DNA from: Pseudomonadota bacterium
GTDB lineage: Bacteria; Myxococcota_A; Polyangia; Polyangiales; Polyangiaceae
DNA: 64,000 bases
Assembly: GCA_023428245.1 (NCBI GenBank)
Contig: JAEYYX010000069.1
Location: 1-64,000 of the forward strand
Reading direction: 5' to 3'
Positions 25,675 to 34,476 of the stretch are shown here, piece by piece (the stretch's first letter is position 1; every line of letters starts with the position of its first letter). The position numbers and the translations under genes were made by a program. Under the pieces are notes generated by a model, which did not search any database, was not told the DNA's origin, and saw only the letters and a list, made by a program, of their open reading frames with translations.

Positions 25675-26808
25675 TCACTCGTCCTTGTCGGGGCGGGTCT
25701 GGGGCGGACCTCCTAACCCCTTGTCGTCGTTCAGGTTCCTCATGGCAGTAGCCATGTTCTCGACGAGGGAAACGAGCCCCGGGTAGTTCATTTCTCGAGG
25801 GCCGAGCACGCCGAGGGCCCCTTGGACGCCGGCTTCTTGCTCGAAGCCGGCCGCGATCAGGCTCAGGGATTCATCGGGGGCCATTTCGGCCTCGCGCCCC
25901 AGAAACACCTGGACGCGCTCGGAGCCGAGCACTCGGTCGAGCAGCCGGATCAGGCGCTCTCGGTCCTCGAGGACGATGAGCAGCTGTCTCGTGCGTTCGG
26001 CGTCGCCGCCCTTCTCGAGGAGGCTGCCGCGGCCGGTGATGATGAGCTCCTGGGAGGGGCCGAACTCCGCGACAGTCTTTCGAAGCAGCGCGTCCCCGAG
26101 CAGACGAAGCTCGGTGACATCGCGGGTATCACGTTCGGCCAGGGCCCCGAGGTGTGCTCGGAGTTCGACGAGAGTACGGCCCCGAGTGAGCTCATCGAGC
26201 AAGTTATGCAGGCGTTCGAGGGAAGCCGGGTCGAGGGGTGAGTCGAGGCGGATGAAGCGGTTCTCGACGGTGGTGTCGTCGAGGATGATCACCGCTAACA
26301 ATTCACTTGGTCGGGTGGGGATGAATCGGATTGTACGGATGGTGCTCGAGGTGGTCCGACTGCGGAGCACGAGGGCCGGACGATGGGACAGGTCGCTGAG
26401 GAGCTCCCCGAGGGCCTCAGCGAAGCGGGCCTCCAGAGCGGCGCCCCGGTGCGCCTGAAAAAAAGCTCGAATTCGTTCTGCGGTTTCGGGCGAGACGTTC
26501 TCCACTCGCATGAGCGCGTCGACGTAGAGGCGGAGGGCACGCTCGGTCGGTAAGCGGCCCGCCGATGTGTGGGGCTGTGTAAGGAAATCTTCTTCCTCGA
26601 GCTCTTTCAGAACATGCCGAATCGTCGCAGGTGAAAGATCGAGGCCATATGTTTCCGCAAGAGTTCGACTCCCGCTCGGTAGCCCCGTTCTTATGTATTC
26701 AGTGACGACGGCATAAAGAACTTGAGTGCGTCGATCAGAGAGGCCTTTCGAGGCTCTATCGAACTTCGAGGCGAAAGGGAGCCTGGGACCTGCTTTGCTT
26801 TTGGCCAA
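25675..26808 (-). CDS. hrcA: Heat-inducible transcription repressor HrcA
   Basis: HrcA represses groE/dnaK-type operons by binding CIRCE elements. The 377-residue protein has the N-terminal winged helix ('GLSDRRTQVLYAVVTEYI', 'SGSRTLAETYGLDLSPATI') and the conserved 'TQPHTSAGRLPTERALRLYV'. Its C-terminal domain includes a family GAF-like region ending in 'GVLGPREMNYPGLVSLVE'. It starts with TTG at 26808. No dnaK, dnaJ or grpE gene is adjacent and no CIRCE inverted repeat was found in the ~90 bp upstream, so it does not appear autoregulated in the usual way. Identification is firm. Confidence 0.93.
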   Translation of the reverse strand: MAKSKAGPRLPFASKFDRASKGLSDRRTQVLYAVVTEYIRTGLPSGSRTLAETYGLDLSPATIRHVLKELEEEDFLTQPHTSAGRLPTERALRLYVDALMRVENVSPETAERIRAFFQAHRGAALEARFAEALGELLSDLSHRPALVLRSRTTSSTIRTIRFIPTRPSELLAVIILDDTTVENRFIRLDSPLDPASLERLHNLLDELTRGRTLVELRAHLGALAERDTRDVTELRLLGDALLRKTVAEFGPSQELIITGRGSLLEKGGDAERTRQLLIVLEDRERLIRLLDRVLGSERVQVFLGREAEMAPDESLSLIAAGFEQEAGVQGALGVLGPREMNYPGLVSLVENMATAMRNLNDDKGLGGPPQTRPDKDE

Positions 26809-26831
26809 AGGAGAAGAACTCTTCCGAAATC

Positions 26832-26860
26832 TTGACAGGGTTTGTGGGGGCCAGGATGAT
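26832..26860 (+). promoter_or_regulatory. Sigma-70-type promoter for the response-regulator operon
   Basis: TTGACA at 26832-26837 and GATGAT at 26855-26860 are separated by 17 bp. The AGGAG Shine-Dalgarno at 26891-26895 precedes the GTG start at 26901. The -35 is perfect and the -10 is a moderate match. Confidence 0.55.
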
Positions 26861-26900
26861 TTGAGCCGGATTCGAGAGACACGTTCGTTCAGGAGACCCG

Positions 26901-27710
26901 GTGACCATCAAGCTTTTAGCCGTTGACGATAGTAGCACCATGCGCAAAGTCCTCGGCATCACCTTCGCCGGCGACGGCTTTCAAATCACGACCTGCCAGA
27001 ATCGCGCCGAAGCGCTCGAGGCTGCGCGGGCGGATGTTCCCGCGCTCGCGCTCGTCGATGCCTATCTCGGCGGTGATAGCGGCTATGACCTTTGTGCCGA
27101 GCTGCAGAAGACGGTCCCCGGGCTCCCCGTGGTCATCCTGACGAGCAAGCAGCGCGGGTATGACGAGGGCGCGGCGAAAGCCGCAGGAGCCGTCGGAAAC
27201 TTCGACAAACCCTTCGATTCACAAAAGCTCATCGACAAGGTCCAGTCGATCGTCGGAGAAGGAGCGCCCGCCGCTGTGCCGGAACCGCGTGCTCCTCAGG
27301 CGACCCTCACTGGTGGGCTGTCGGGTCCGTCGACGGGCTCGGTGAGTATCGGCCGCGTCAACCTGACTTCCGCTCAGGTTCCCGCGCCGGCGGCTTCGTC
27401 CGCAGCGCGCCCCGCGCCGCAGGCGCCTCGCCCGCTCGCCCCCGCTCCTTTTGCTTCCGAGGTGCCCCCCGCAAAGCCTGCCGCTCCGGCTCCGGTCGCT
27501 GTCGCCGAACCTGCGGCCGCCAAATCGAGCTCTGCGCAGGCGGATTTCTCGGCGAAGCTGACTGGGCTCGGTCTGTCCTCAGAGCAGGTTCAAGGTGTGC
27601 TCGCGCTCTCGAAGGACGTGATCGAGCAAGTTGTCTGGGAGGTCGTCCCGGCGCTTGCGGAGACGCTCATCCGTGAAGAGATCCGTCGGCTCACAGCCGA
27701 CGCGAAGTGA
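26901..27710 (+). CDS. Response regulator with Ala/Pro-rich linker and C-terminal helical domain
   Basis: A receiver domain covers residues ~3-120: acidic pair D9-D10, phosphorylation site D53 in 'LVDAYLGG', the 'VILTSK' strand and the 'FDKPFD' lysine. An Ala/Pro-rich linker of ~90 residues follows. A C-terminal amphipathic helical segment ('QVVWEVVPALAETLIREEI') resembles tails seen on some myxobacterial response regulators. No DNA-binding or enzymatic output domain is visible. It is the first gene of a chain whose next member makes a diguanylate cyclase (GTGA overlap), so it may control second-messenger synthesis. GTG start with AGGAG RBS. Confidence 0.85.
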   Translation: MTIKLLAVDDSSTMRKVLGITFAGDGFQITTCQNRAEALEAARADVPALALVDAYLGGDSGYDLCAELQKTVPGLPVVILTSKQRGYDEGAAKAAGAVGNFDKPFDSQKLIDKVQSIVGEGAPAAVPEPRAPQATLTGGLSGPSTGSVSIGRVNLTSAQVPAPAASSAARPAPQAPRPLAPAPFASEVPPAKPAAPAPVAVAEPAAAKSSSAQADFSAKLTGLGLSSEQVQGVLALSKDVIEQVVWEVVPALAETLIREEIRRLTADAK

Positions 27711-28636
27711 CGGACGGTCCTTTGACCTCGAAATTCGACTTCGACGATGAAGAGCTCACGGCGGTCGTGAACGCGGCTGATCTTCGTGCGCCCCGTTCTC
27801 GCCGCTCCAAACACCACCTGCTCGTCCATGCACAAGGGACCGAGATGGGTCGAGTTCGGACCTTGGAGGGACGTGAGGTTCTTGTGGGCAGGAGCGTCGA
27901 GTCGGCGTTGGTTCTGACGGACGACGGCGTGAGCCGGCGTCACGCTTTGTTCACGCTCGATGGGCCAACCTATTCGGTGAGAGATTTGGGGTCGGCAAAC
28001 GGTACCTTCGTGCAGGGGGTGCGCGTGGTCGGAACCCGGGTGCTCGCCGACGGCGATCAGATCCAGGTCGGCCCGACGGCGCTGCTTCGGTATACGGTCA
28101 CGGACGAAGACCAGCGCGCCCTGCTTGAACAGCTCTACGCGACGAGTGTGACCGACGCGCTCACCGGTGCTCGCAACCGCGAGTACATGGAGTCGCTCCT
28201 CGCCAGTGAGATCTCCTACGCGAAGCGCCACGGATCACACCTCGCCTTCGTTCTCTTCGACTTGGACCATTTCAAGCGCATCAATGACACCTACGGGCAC
28301 CCTGCCGGTGACGCAGTCTTGATCGCAGTCGCCGCGGCGATCCGAGACGAGGCGCGCAAAGAAGATGCCCTCTGCCGGTATGGTGGGGAAGAGTTTGCGC
28401 TCGTGCTCCGCGACATCGATCTCGTGGGCGCGCGGGCGATGGGCGAGCGGGTTCGCTCGGTGATCGAGGGACTCAATGTGACGCACGAGGGTCAGGGGAT
28501 CCCTGTGACCGCCAGCGTCGGGGTTGCGACTCTCAAGGAAGTGCCCGAGGCGAACTCGGTGAGTATCGTCCGGCTTGCCGATCAGCGCCTCTATCGAGCG
28601 AAAGAACTCGGGCGCAATCGTGTGGTGAGCGCCTAG
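27707..28636 (+). CDS. FHA-GGDEF diguanylate cyclase
   Basis: The 309-residue protein has an FHA phosphothreonine-binding domain at residues ~40-125 ('VLVGRSVESALVLTDDGVSR', 'SANGTFVQGVRV'). A GGDEF domain follows at ~145-305 with an active site GGEEF (residue ~226) and 'FDLDHFKRINDTYGH'. An RxxD inhibitory site (RKED) sits five residues before GGEEF, so product inhibition by c-di-GMP is likely. The start overlaps the response-regulator stop (GTGA). FHA-GGDEF fusions are typical of Myxococcota and Bdellovibrio relatives. The FHA domain suggests control by a Ser/Thr kinase, which is not present in the window. Confidence 0.93.
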   Translation: MTDGPLTSKFDFDDEELTAVVNAADLRAPRSRRSKHHLLVHAQGTEMGRVRTLEGREVLVGRSVESALVLTDDGVSRRHALFTLDGPTYSVRDLGSANGTFVQGVRVVGTRVLADGDQIQVGPTALLRYTVTDEDQRALLEQLYATSVTDALTGARNREYMESLLASEISYAKRHGSHLAFVLFDLDHFKRINDTYGHPAGDAVLIAVAAAIRDEARKEDALCRYGGEEFALVLRDIDLVGARAMGERVRSVIEGLNVTHEGQGIPVTASVGVATLKEVPEANSVSIVRLADQRLYRAKELGRNRVVSA

Positions 28637-29508
28637 TGAAGGACGCGCTCTTTCGCGTCAGCTTTCCGGTCGACGACGAGCTTCGGGACGCGCTCTCGGA
28701 GTGTCTGATTGAGCACGGAGCTCTGGGCATCGTTACTGAACCCGGCGCACTCATCGTATATGGCGACGAAGGTCGCGTCTCTGCTCTCGAATCCGCATTC
28801 TCCCTGTTTCAGGAGATGGCGGCGCTGGCAGTCCCCGACTTCGTGGCTGAGACGCCGAGCCGCGAGCCTTTTGACTCCGACTATCACAGGCCGTGGCTCG
28901 AGCGCCTTCGCCCGGTCCAGCTCACCGAGCGCATCGTCCTCTGCCCGCGGGGTAAAGAGTCCACGGTGGAAGGGGCCGCGAAGGTTCTCCTCTTCCAGCC
29001 TCAGCCCAGCTTCGGAAGCGGCGAACATGAGACGACGCGAATGGCGGCGCGTGCGATCGAGCGCTTTGTCGTCTCAAGAGAGGAGCGCGCGCGGAGTGAG
29101 ATGCGGCTGCTCGATGTGGGAACGGGCACGGGCGTGCTCGCTTTGGTCGCGCTGATCAATGGCGCAGGCAGCGCTCTCGGAACCGACATTGACCCGATCT
29201 CGGTCGCGGCAGCTCGAGCCAACGCCGCGGAGAATGGCCTCTCGGAGCGCCTCGAGGTGCTCCTCGGCACCTTCCCAGACTCGGGTGAGAAGTTTCCGCT
29301 CGTCGTCGCCAATATCGACCGAAAGACGCTGATTTCAGAGGCCGGAGCGATCGGGGCTCAGGTTGCGCCTACTGGCGAGCTCCTGCTCACGGGTTTTCTT
29401 CTGGACGACGTCACAGACGTCGAAGCGCCGTACCTCGCGCAAGGATTCGTCCGCCACGAGCTGGAGGAAGGCATCGAGTTCGCGCGCCTCTCGCTCATCC
29501 GCGCGTAA
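28636..29508 (+). CDS. prmA: Ribosomal protein L11 methyltransferase
   Basis: PrmA trimethylates ribosomal protein L11 using SAM. The 290-residue protein has an N-terminal substrate-recognition domain. The catalytic domain begins 'PQPSFGSGEHETTRMAARAI' and carries the SAM-binding 'LLDVGTGTGVLALVALINGA', 'GTDIDPISVAAARANAAENG' and the 'VVANIDRKTL' motif (NI.A type). Its GTG start overlaps the preceding TAG stop by one base, so it is coupled to the diguanylate cyclase gene although functionally unrelated. It is convergent with cobA-hemD, with 6 bp between the stops. Confidence 0.92.
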   Translation: MKDALFRVSFPVDDELRDALSECLIEHGALGIVTEPGALIVYGDEGRVSALESAFSLFQEMAALAVPDFVAETPSREPFDSDYHRPWLERLRPVQLTERIVLCPRGKESTVEGAAKVLLFQPQPSFGSGEHETTRMAARAIERFVVSREERARSEMRLLDVGTGTGVLALVALINGAGSALGTDIDPISVAAARANAAENGLSERLEVLLGTFPDSGEKFPLVVANIDRKTLISEAGAIGAQVAPTGELLLTGFLLDDVTDVEAPYLAQGFVRHELEEGIEFARLSLIRA

Positions 29509-29514
29509 GCGACC

Positions 29515-31089
29515 TCAGCTGCCGCTCACACGCGGCTGAGGCGTGCCTTGTCCGCCGCCGCTGCGCGCTTGCTCGAGATGAAGTTCAAGAGCGTCGAGGG
29601 CGCCGTCGATGGTGTACTCGCTGGCTTCTACATGGATCGTAAGGCCGAGCTCCCGGGCTGTCGCGCTGGTGACGGGGCCGATGGAGAGGAGAGTCTTATC
29701 GGCGAGGAGCGACTCATCACCATCGATGGCGCGGACGAGGGAGCGCACGATGGAGCTCGAGGTGAGAAGGACCGTGGTGGAGTCTTGGAGAGCCTTTTTC
29801 AGCTCCTCGGCCTCGTCGCCGCTGACGAGTTCGGTTTGGTAGGCGAAGGCGAGCTCGACGAAGACGCCGGCTTCTTGGAGCGCCTCGGGGAGAATTTCCC
29901 GAGCTTCGAGCGCTCGTGCGAGAAGGACGCGGCTCGGACGGGGAGAGACTTTCAAGAGCTCTTCGGTCAAGCTCTCGGCGATGTACTCAGGAGCGACGAG
30001 ATCGGAGCGGAGTCCGTAGCGCAGGAGCGCGCTGGCGGTCTTTGGTCCGATGGTTGCGATGCGCGCTGATCCGAAGAGGCGAGCGTCGAGTCCGAGCTTT
30101 CGGGCAGTTTCGAAGAAAGAGTCGACGCCATTTTGGCTCGTGAACACAACCCAGTCGAAGTTCTTCGCGCGGCGGATCGCATCTTCAAAGGCGGCGGGAT
30201 TGGGCGGTCCTGCGATGCGGATGGCGGGCGCGACCAGCGCATCGGCGCTCCGAGCGCGGATCTTGGAGACTGTTTCTGTTGCCTGAGCGCGGGGACGAGG
30301 AACCAAAATTCTCTCGGAAAAAAGCGGCTTTTTGTCATACCAGGCTAAGCGCTCACGCAGTCCGACGACCTCGCCGACGATGATGATGGCGGGGCTCTTG
30401 AGACCCGCTGATTCGACAAGGTCTGCGATCGCGTGAAGCGGTCCCGTGAGGATCTGCTGCTGGGGGCGCGCGGCCCAGCGGACGACCGCTGTGGGCGTGT
30501 TCGGATCGCGACCGCCCTCCATGAGAGCAGAGGTGATCTCCTGGATGCGTCGAATCCCCATGAGCACACAGATGGTCCCGGTCGCAGTGGCGAGCCGTGT
30601 CCACGCTTCCTTAGTCCACTCTTTCCCCGCCTGGTCGCTCCCGGTGATGAAGGTGACGCTCGACGAGAGGTCGCGGTGTGTCAGCGGGATCCCCGAGAAC
30701 TCCGCGGCGGCCACGGGGGACGCGATGCCGGGTACGACTTCGAACGGGATTCCAGCTTCTTCGAGGGCGAGCGCCTCCTCGCTGCCTCGTGCGAACAGCA
30801 TGGGGTCGCCGCCTTTCAGGCGTACGACACGCTTGCCCTTCTTCGCGTGGGCGATGAGCTCTCGGGTGATAGTCTCTTGGGCCGGAGATCTCTCGCCGTA
30901 GCGCTTCCCCACGTTGATGAGCTCAGCTCCGCTGGCGGACTCGAGAAGCTCGGGGTGACTCAACGCGTCGTAAAGGACGACCTCTGCCTGCTCGAGTACC
31001 GCGCGTCCACGACAGGTGATGAGATCAGGATCGCCGGGGCCTGCCCCTACGAGCCAAACCGTTCCGCGAGGTCGTTCGAGCGCAGCCAT
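29515..31089 (-). CDS. cobA-hemD: Fused uroporphyrinogen-III C-methyltransferase / uroporphyrinogen-III synthase
   Basis: Residues ~5-250 are SUMT (CobA): 'VWLVGAGPGDPDLITCRG', 'VVRLKGGDPMLFARGSEE' and 'GIRRIQEI'. SUMT methylates uroporphyrinogen III to precorrin-2 for siroheme or cobalamin. Residues ~265-510 are HemD ('VVFTSQNGVDSFFE', 'IATIGPKTASALLRYGLR', 'VLLTSSSIVRSLV'), which closes the tetrapyrrole ring. Such fusions are known in several bacterial groups. The ATG at 31089 ('MAALERPRGTVWLVG') was chosen; longer frames add a non-conserved leader. No other haem or cobalamin gene is nearby. Confidence 0.93.
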   Translation of the reverse strand: MAALERPRGTVWLVGAGPGDPDLITCRGRAVLEQAEVVLYDALSHPELLESASGAELINVGKRYGERSPAQETITRELIAHAKKGKRVVRLKGGDPMLFARGSEEALALEEAGIPFEVVPGIASPVAAAEFSGIPLTHRDLSSSVTFITGSDQAGKEWTKEAWTRLATATGTICVLMGIRRIQEITSALMEGGRDPNTPTAVVRWAARPQQQILTGPLHAIADLVESAGLKSPAIIIVGEVVGLRERLAWYDKKPLFSERILVPRPRAQATETVSKIRARSADALVAPAIRIAGPPNPAAFEDAIRRAKNFDWVVFTSQNGVDSFFETARKLGLDARLFGSARIATIGPKTASALLRYGLRSDLVAPEYIAESLTEELLKVSPRPSRVLLARALEAREILPEALQEAGVFVELAFAYQTELVSGDEAEELKKALQDSTTVLLTSSSIVRSLVRAIDGDESLLADKTLLSIGPVTSATARELGLTIHVEASEYTIDGALDALELHLEQARSGGGQGTPQPRVSGS

Positions 31090-31147
31090 CTTTTGTCTCG
31101 GCCGAGAGGCTACCACCCTTGGGCGGGCCCGTGATAGCGTCGGGCGC

Positions 31148-31630
31148 GTGAATCGTCCTGTGCTTCGCTCAAAGGTGGCTCGTTTGTTCGGTTTGAGCGC
31201 CGCATTGGCCTCTGGGATCGCCATCCCCTGCGCGTCGTCATTGACCGTAGCCTGCAGCGCGTGCAATCCCACAGGCCATGAGCCCATTGCGTTCAGCGCG
31301 GGGCGGACCGTAGGAGCACTCTATGAGAGCGGCGGGGTGAACGATGAAATGCTCCATTTCCCGTCCGGACGAACTTATGATTTCGAGCACGGCCTCGGAG
31401 TCTGCCCGTCCTGGATCGTTCCCTACATCAGCTTTGTCGCCGAGCCCTTCGCTGAGGAAAATCGCGGTCAGCTTAGTAACGCTGCCGTTGCCGCGGGCAA
31501 CGAGGCGCTCATCGAAGACTGCAACGAACGCACCTTCCGCATCAGAAATGACACCTGCGCTGAGTTCTATCTGAGAGTCGTCGCCCTTTCGGCGGCTCTG
31601 GGGCTCGGGGGCGCGGGCCCTTCGGACTGA
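31148..31630 (+). CDS. Small exported protein of unknown function (possible lipoprotein)
   Basis: The 160-residue protein from GTG 31148 has a basic N-terminus and a hydrophobic signal ('LFGLSAALASGIAIPCASSL'). A Cys follows in 'LTVACSAC'; Thr at -3 is a weak lipobox, so ordinary signal peptidase I cleavage is also possible. The mature part has several Cys residues ('SACNPT', 'GVCPSW', 'EDCNER', 'DTCAEF') that could form disulphides. No family is recognised. It is divergent from cobA-hemD, with a 58-bp interval between start codons. Confidence 0.6.
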   Translation: MNRPVLRSKVARLFGLSAALASGIAIPCASSLTVACSACNPTGHEPIAFSAGRTVGALYESGGVNDEMLHFPSGRTYDFEHGLGVCPSWIVPYISFVAEPFAEENRGQLSNAAVAAGNEALIEDCNERTFRIRNDTCAEFYLRVVALSAALGLGGAGPSD

Positions 31631-31675
31631 TCTGAAGGCTTCAGCGTCTCGGGCGCCGCCGAGTCCGCCGCCCCG

Positions 31676-32644
31676 TCAATCGGCGATCTCAGAGGGTGCC
31701 GGTTCGGGCCAGAGCTGAAGCATGACGAAGGCTATGGCCGCCTCGGTGTATTGAGCCACGCGGACAAGGAGTGCGATCGAGACTGCACGAGCAGGCAATT
31801 CCGCGAGGCCGAGCGCCGAGGCAAAGTAGAGATAGGAGCTCTCCACGGTGCCGATCTGACCGGGGATGAACTCGCCGGCCGTAGAGCCAACCACGTGGAT
31901 GCCGTTAGCGAGGAGGGCCTTGACCGGGCTCAGTGGCACTGAGAGTGCGAGAAGTACGACGGCGTACTGGGAAACCTCCGAGAGCCGGGCGAGAACACAA
32001 TACCCGGTGCCGACAACATAGTCTTCGCTCGGGCTCTTGATGGCTTGGTCGAAGGTTTTCGCGCTCTCGGCGAGTCGGGGGAAGCGGCGGAGGAGAGTGC
32101 TTCCGACGGCAACATTGCGGGTCATGACGAGCATCAGCGTGGCGAAGCCGAGACTGACGAGGCAATGCACGAGCACCGCGAGCGTGAGAGGATTGAAGGC
32201 GCCGAGCGTGAAGTACGCTGCGCCCAAGATGGCTACGCCTAAGATGCCGAGCCCGTACATGGCCGGGATCTGGAAAGCAGCGGAGGCGGCCGAGGCGCGG
32301 GGGGTACCGACGTAGGGGGCGAGGATGCTCGTGCGCACGACCTCTGCCCCTGCGCGGCCGAGAGGGAACAGGAGAGAGGTTACAAACGCAGACAACATCG
32401 CGCGCAGGATGGCGCTAGCAGGCACCACCTGGCGAGAGTGAGCGCCGAGCATTTGCCTGTGACCGATGGCCTCGAAACCGTAGAAGCCGAGGTTGAGCAG
32501 CATGATCAACGGCAGGAACGGCAAGGCGCTCTTCGCCGTGTTCAGGATGATGAGGGGACCTGTGCGATGAATCGAATACGCGAGAAGGGAGAGCCCGAGG
32601 AGCAAGAGCGCCGTCCGAAGATGACGCTTCCAGCGCCCATTCAC
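31676..32644 (-). CDS. Polytopic membrane protein, LPG_synthase_TM / flippase-like family
   Basis: The 322-residue protein has about eight hydrophobic helices. Motifs such as 'LLFPLGRAGAEVVRTSIL' and 'GIHVVGSTAGEFIPGQIGTVE' fit the lysylphosphatidylglycerol-synthase transmembrane / UPF0104 family. Members of that family act in lipid or polysaccharide export and in hopanoid- or glycolipid-linked pathways. Its start overlaps the upstream glycosyltransferase stop by four bases, at the end of the dTDP-rhamnose operon. That context points to translocation or modification of a rhamnose-containing glycolipid, which is inference. Confidence 0.75.
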   Translation of the reverse strand: MNGRWKRHLRTALLLLGLSLLAYSIHRTGPLIILNTAKSALPFLPLIMLLNLGFYGFEAIGHRQMLGAHSRQVVPASAILRAMLSAFVTSLLFPLGRAGAEVVRTSILAPYVGTPRASAASAAFQIPAMYGLGILGVAILGAAYFTLGAFNPLTLAVLVHCLVSLGFATLMLVMTRNVAVGSTLLRRFPRLAESAKTFDQAIKSPSEDYVVGTGYCVLARLSEVSQYAVVLLALSVPLSPVKALLANGIHVVGSTAGEFIPGQIGTVESSYLYFASALGLAELPARAVSIALLVRVAQYTEAAIAFVMLQLWPEPAPSEIAD

Positions 32645-33534
32645 TCACTACTCCCGGGCGCTGCCCGAAAGATGGCGCTGGGGACGCCTCGTCCTGAGAG
32701 CTGGAACGGACTCTCGAGATACGCTTCCCTCGCCATCGTCGACTCGAGAGCTTCCCACATCGCTTTGTGAGCCGGGCGCCCGTCGAGGTGTTTGCGGACT
32801 TTACCTTCGATGCGCATTCCTTGTCGGAGCAAGCCCGTGACCCAGGTCGGCCAGTGCTTCGAAGAAAGATAGATGAACCCGCGTTGTTCCTCGAGGCGAA
32901 GCAGCGGGCTCTTTCCAGTCGAACCGCCGCCCACGTGGACCATCGAAACTGGTAAGATCTCGAGGCGAAGGCCGAGCGACTTTGCTCGGTAGCACCAGTC
33001 GAGCTCCTCATTGTAGAGGAAGAAGTTCTCGTCGAAAGCGCCCACGGCCTCGTAGGTGTCGCGTCTCGTCATGATGCACGCTCCGCTGAGGACGGGCACC
33101 GAAGTGGGCTTCGTAATGGGCTTCCAGGTGGGCCAGTACCAGATACCGAAAAGCGCTTGCCGCGTGCCATCCTCGTTGTTCAGCATAGGCGCGACCGCCG
33201 CGACCTCTCGTGAGAAATGGAGACGGTTGCGCATGGCCGTGAGAGCATCGCGCGTGATGAACGCGTCGGAGTTCAGGCAGAGCAAATAGGGGCGTTCGGC
33301 GAGCTCGACGCCTCGGTTCGTGGCGTGGGCCCAGCCGTGATTGCGCACCGAGCGCAGGACAACATTGGGGAATTTGTCCCGCACAAGTTGCGCCGAGCCG
33401 TCCGTCGATTGGCCGTCGACGACGATGACTTCAGCATCGGGAGCTTCGCTCGCCAGCGTCGAAAGACAGCGCTCGAGGTGTCCCCGCCCGTTGTATGAAG
33501 GAATGACGACGCTGACTTCAGACGAGTAATTCAT
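32641..33534 (-). CDS. Family 2 glycosyltransferase, probable rhamnosyltransferase
   Basis: The 297-residue protein has a GT-A fold: 'SVVIPSYNGRGHLERCLSTL', 'VIVVDGQSTDG', 'RNHGWAHATNRGVELA' and the metal/nucleotide-sugar site 'LLCLNSDAF'. A 'FFLYNEELDWCYRAKSLG' segment is typical of rhamnosyl- and related transferases of the WbbL type. The ATG at 33534 was used because a longer frame adds an unlikely leader. It follows rfbD after a 120-bp gap containing a small hairpin and is coupled to the membrane protein downstream. dTDP-L-rhamnose is the likely donor; the acceptor is unknown. Confidence 0.85.
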   Translation of the reverse strand: MNYSSEVSVVIPSYNGRGHLERCLSTLASEAPDAEVIVVDGQSTDGSAQLVRDKFPNVVLRSVRNHGWAHATNRGVELAERPYLLCLNSDAFITRDALTAMRNRLHFSREVAAVAPMLNNEDGTRQALFGIWYWPTWKPITKPTSVPVLSGACIMTRRDTYEAVGAFDENFFLYNEELDWCYRAKSLGLRLEILPVSMVHVGGGSTGKSPLLRLEEQRGFIYLSSKHWPTWVTGLLRQGMRIEGKVRKHLDGRPAHKAMWEALESTMAREAYLESPFQLSGRGVPSAIFRAAPGSSE

Positions 33535-33630
33535 GACCGACGGTGCGGTTCTTCCCGCCAATGGCCTTCCACTATCACGGGCGCTTTGATGGCGCAAAAA
33601 GACGCACATCCTTTTACATCTGAAGACATG

Positions 33631-33649
33631 CTCGGCAGGTTTGGCCGAG
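33631..33649 (-). other. Small hairpin between rfbD and the glycosyltransferase gene
   Basis: CTCGGC and GCCGAG form a perfect 6-bp stem with a 7-nt loop in the 120-bp intergenic gap. There is no T-run after it on the minus strand, so it would be an attenuating or processing hairpin rather than a strong terminator. Confidence 0.3.
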
Positions 33650-33654
33650 GCTGC

Positions 33655-34476
33655 TCAGGGGGCGAGAGCGGCAGGCAAATATTGCCGGAAGTCTGGCGTG
33701 AGAGCGCCCTCTCCGTATCCGCTGGTACTAGAAAGAACGCTGTAGCGGGGCCGGGGAGCGGGTCGCGGGAACTCCGCGCTCGAAACGGGGGTAACCTGAG
33801 CCGTAGAGCCTTGGGCGTCTTGAATGGCCAAAGCGAACTCATACCAGCTTACGGGGGGCCCGTTGGTGACGTGAGTGATGCCCCTGACATTCGACTCATA
33901 GAGGGCGAGAGCGGTTGCCGCGAGATCGGGGGCATAGGTCGGACAGCCTAGCTGGTCGGCGACCACCCGCACTTCACTGCGAGTCCGGAGCAGATCCCCC
34001 ATTGTCCTCACGAAGTTTTTCCCCCAAGGGGCGAAAACCCAGCTTGTGCGTACGATGAGCAGCTCGGCTCCGCTTTGAAGGGCCCGATCTTCACCGTCGG
34101 ACTTCGTCCGTCCGTAGACGTTGATGGGGCGTTTGGGTGCGTGGGGTTCGTAGGGTTCGCTGGACGAGCCGTCGAAGACGTAGTCCGTACTGAAGTGAAT
34201 CAATCCGGACCCAAACGCGCGACAAGCTTCGGCGAGCTGACCAACAGCCTGGGCGTTCACCAGGTGAGCCAGTTCGGGTTCTGCCTCGGCCTTGTCGACT
34301 TCGGTGTAGGCAGCACAGTTGATGACGAGCTTGGGTCGTTCTCTCTCGAGGAGGTCGAAGGGATTGGAGCGGCCGAGCTCAAACTCAGCTCGTCCATAGG
34401 TGCGGACTTCTGGGCGCCTGAGGCCGGCGAATGCTCGCCCGAGCATTCCCGCCGCACCGAACACCAAGACCGTCAA
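33655..34476 (-). CDS. rfbD: dTDP-4-dehydrorhamnose reductase
   Basis: The last step of dTDP-L-rhamnose synthesis, an NAD(P)H-dependent reduction. The 273-residue short-chain dehydrogenase-like protein has the Rossmann motif 'LVFGAAGMLGRAFAG', 'VINCAAYTEVDKAE' typical of RmlD, 'STDYVFDG' and the YxxxK pair in 'VYGRTKSDGE'. The ATG at 34476 overlaps the rfbC stop by four bases. Members are usually ~290 residues; this one is slightly short but has all the key motifs. Part of the rfbBACD operon. Confidence 0.95.
   Translation of the reverse strand: MTVLVFGAAGMLGRAFAGLRRPEVRTYGRAEFELGRSNPFDLLERERPKLVINCAAYTEVDKAEAEPELAHLVNAQAVGQLAEACRAFGSGLIHFSTDYVFDGSSSEPYEPHAPKRPINVYGRTKSDGEDRALQSGAELLIVRTSWVFAPWGKNFVRTMGDLLRTRSEVRVVADQLGCPTYAPDLAATALALYESNVRGITHVTNGPPVSWYEFALAIQDAQGSTAQVTPVSSAEFPRPAPRPRYSVLSSTSGYGEGALTPDFRQYLPAALAP

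Noticed and set aside
26809..26900. CIRCE element expected upstream of hrcA
   Set aside because: No TTAGCACTC-N9-GAGTGCTAA-like inverted repeat is present in this interval; only a sigma-70-type promoter for the divergent operon was seen.
29513..29541. Hairpin CCTCAG...CTGAGG at the prmA / cobA-hemD junction
   Set aside because: It lies within the hemD coding end, has a 3-nt bulge and no T-run on either side, so a terminator call is not justified.
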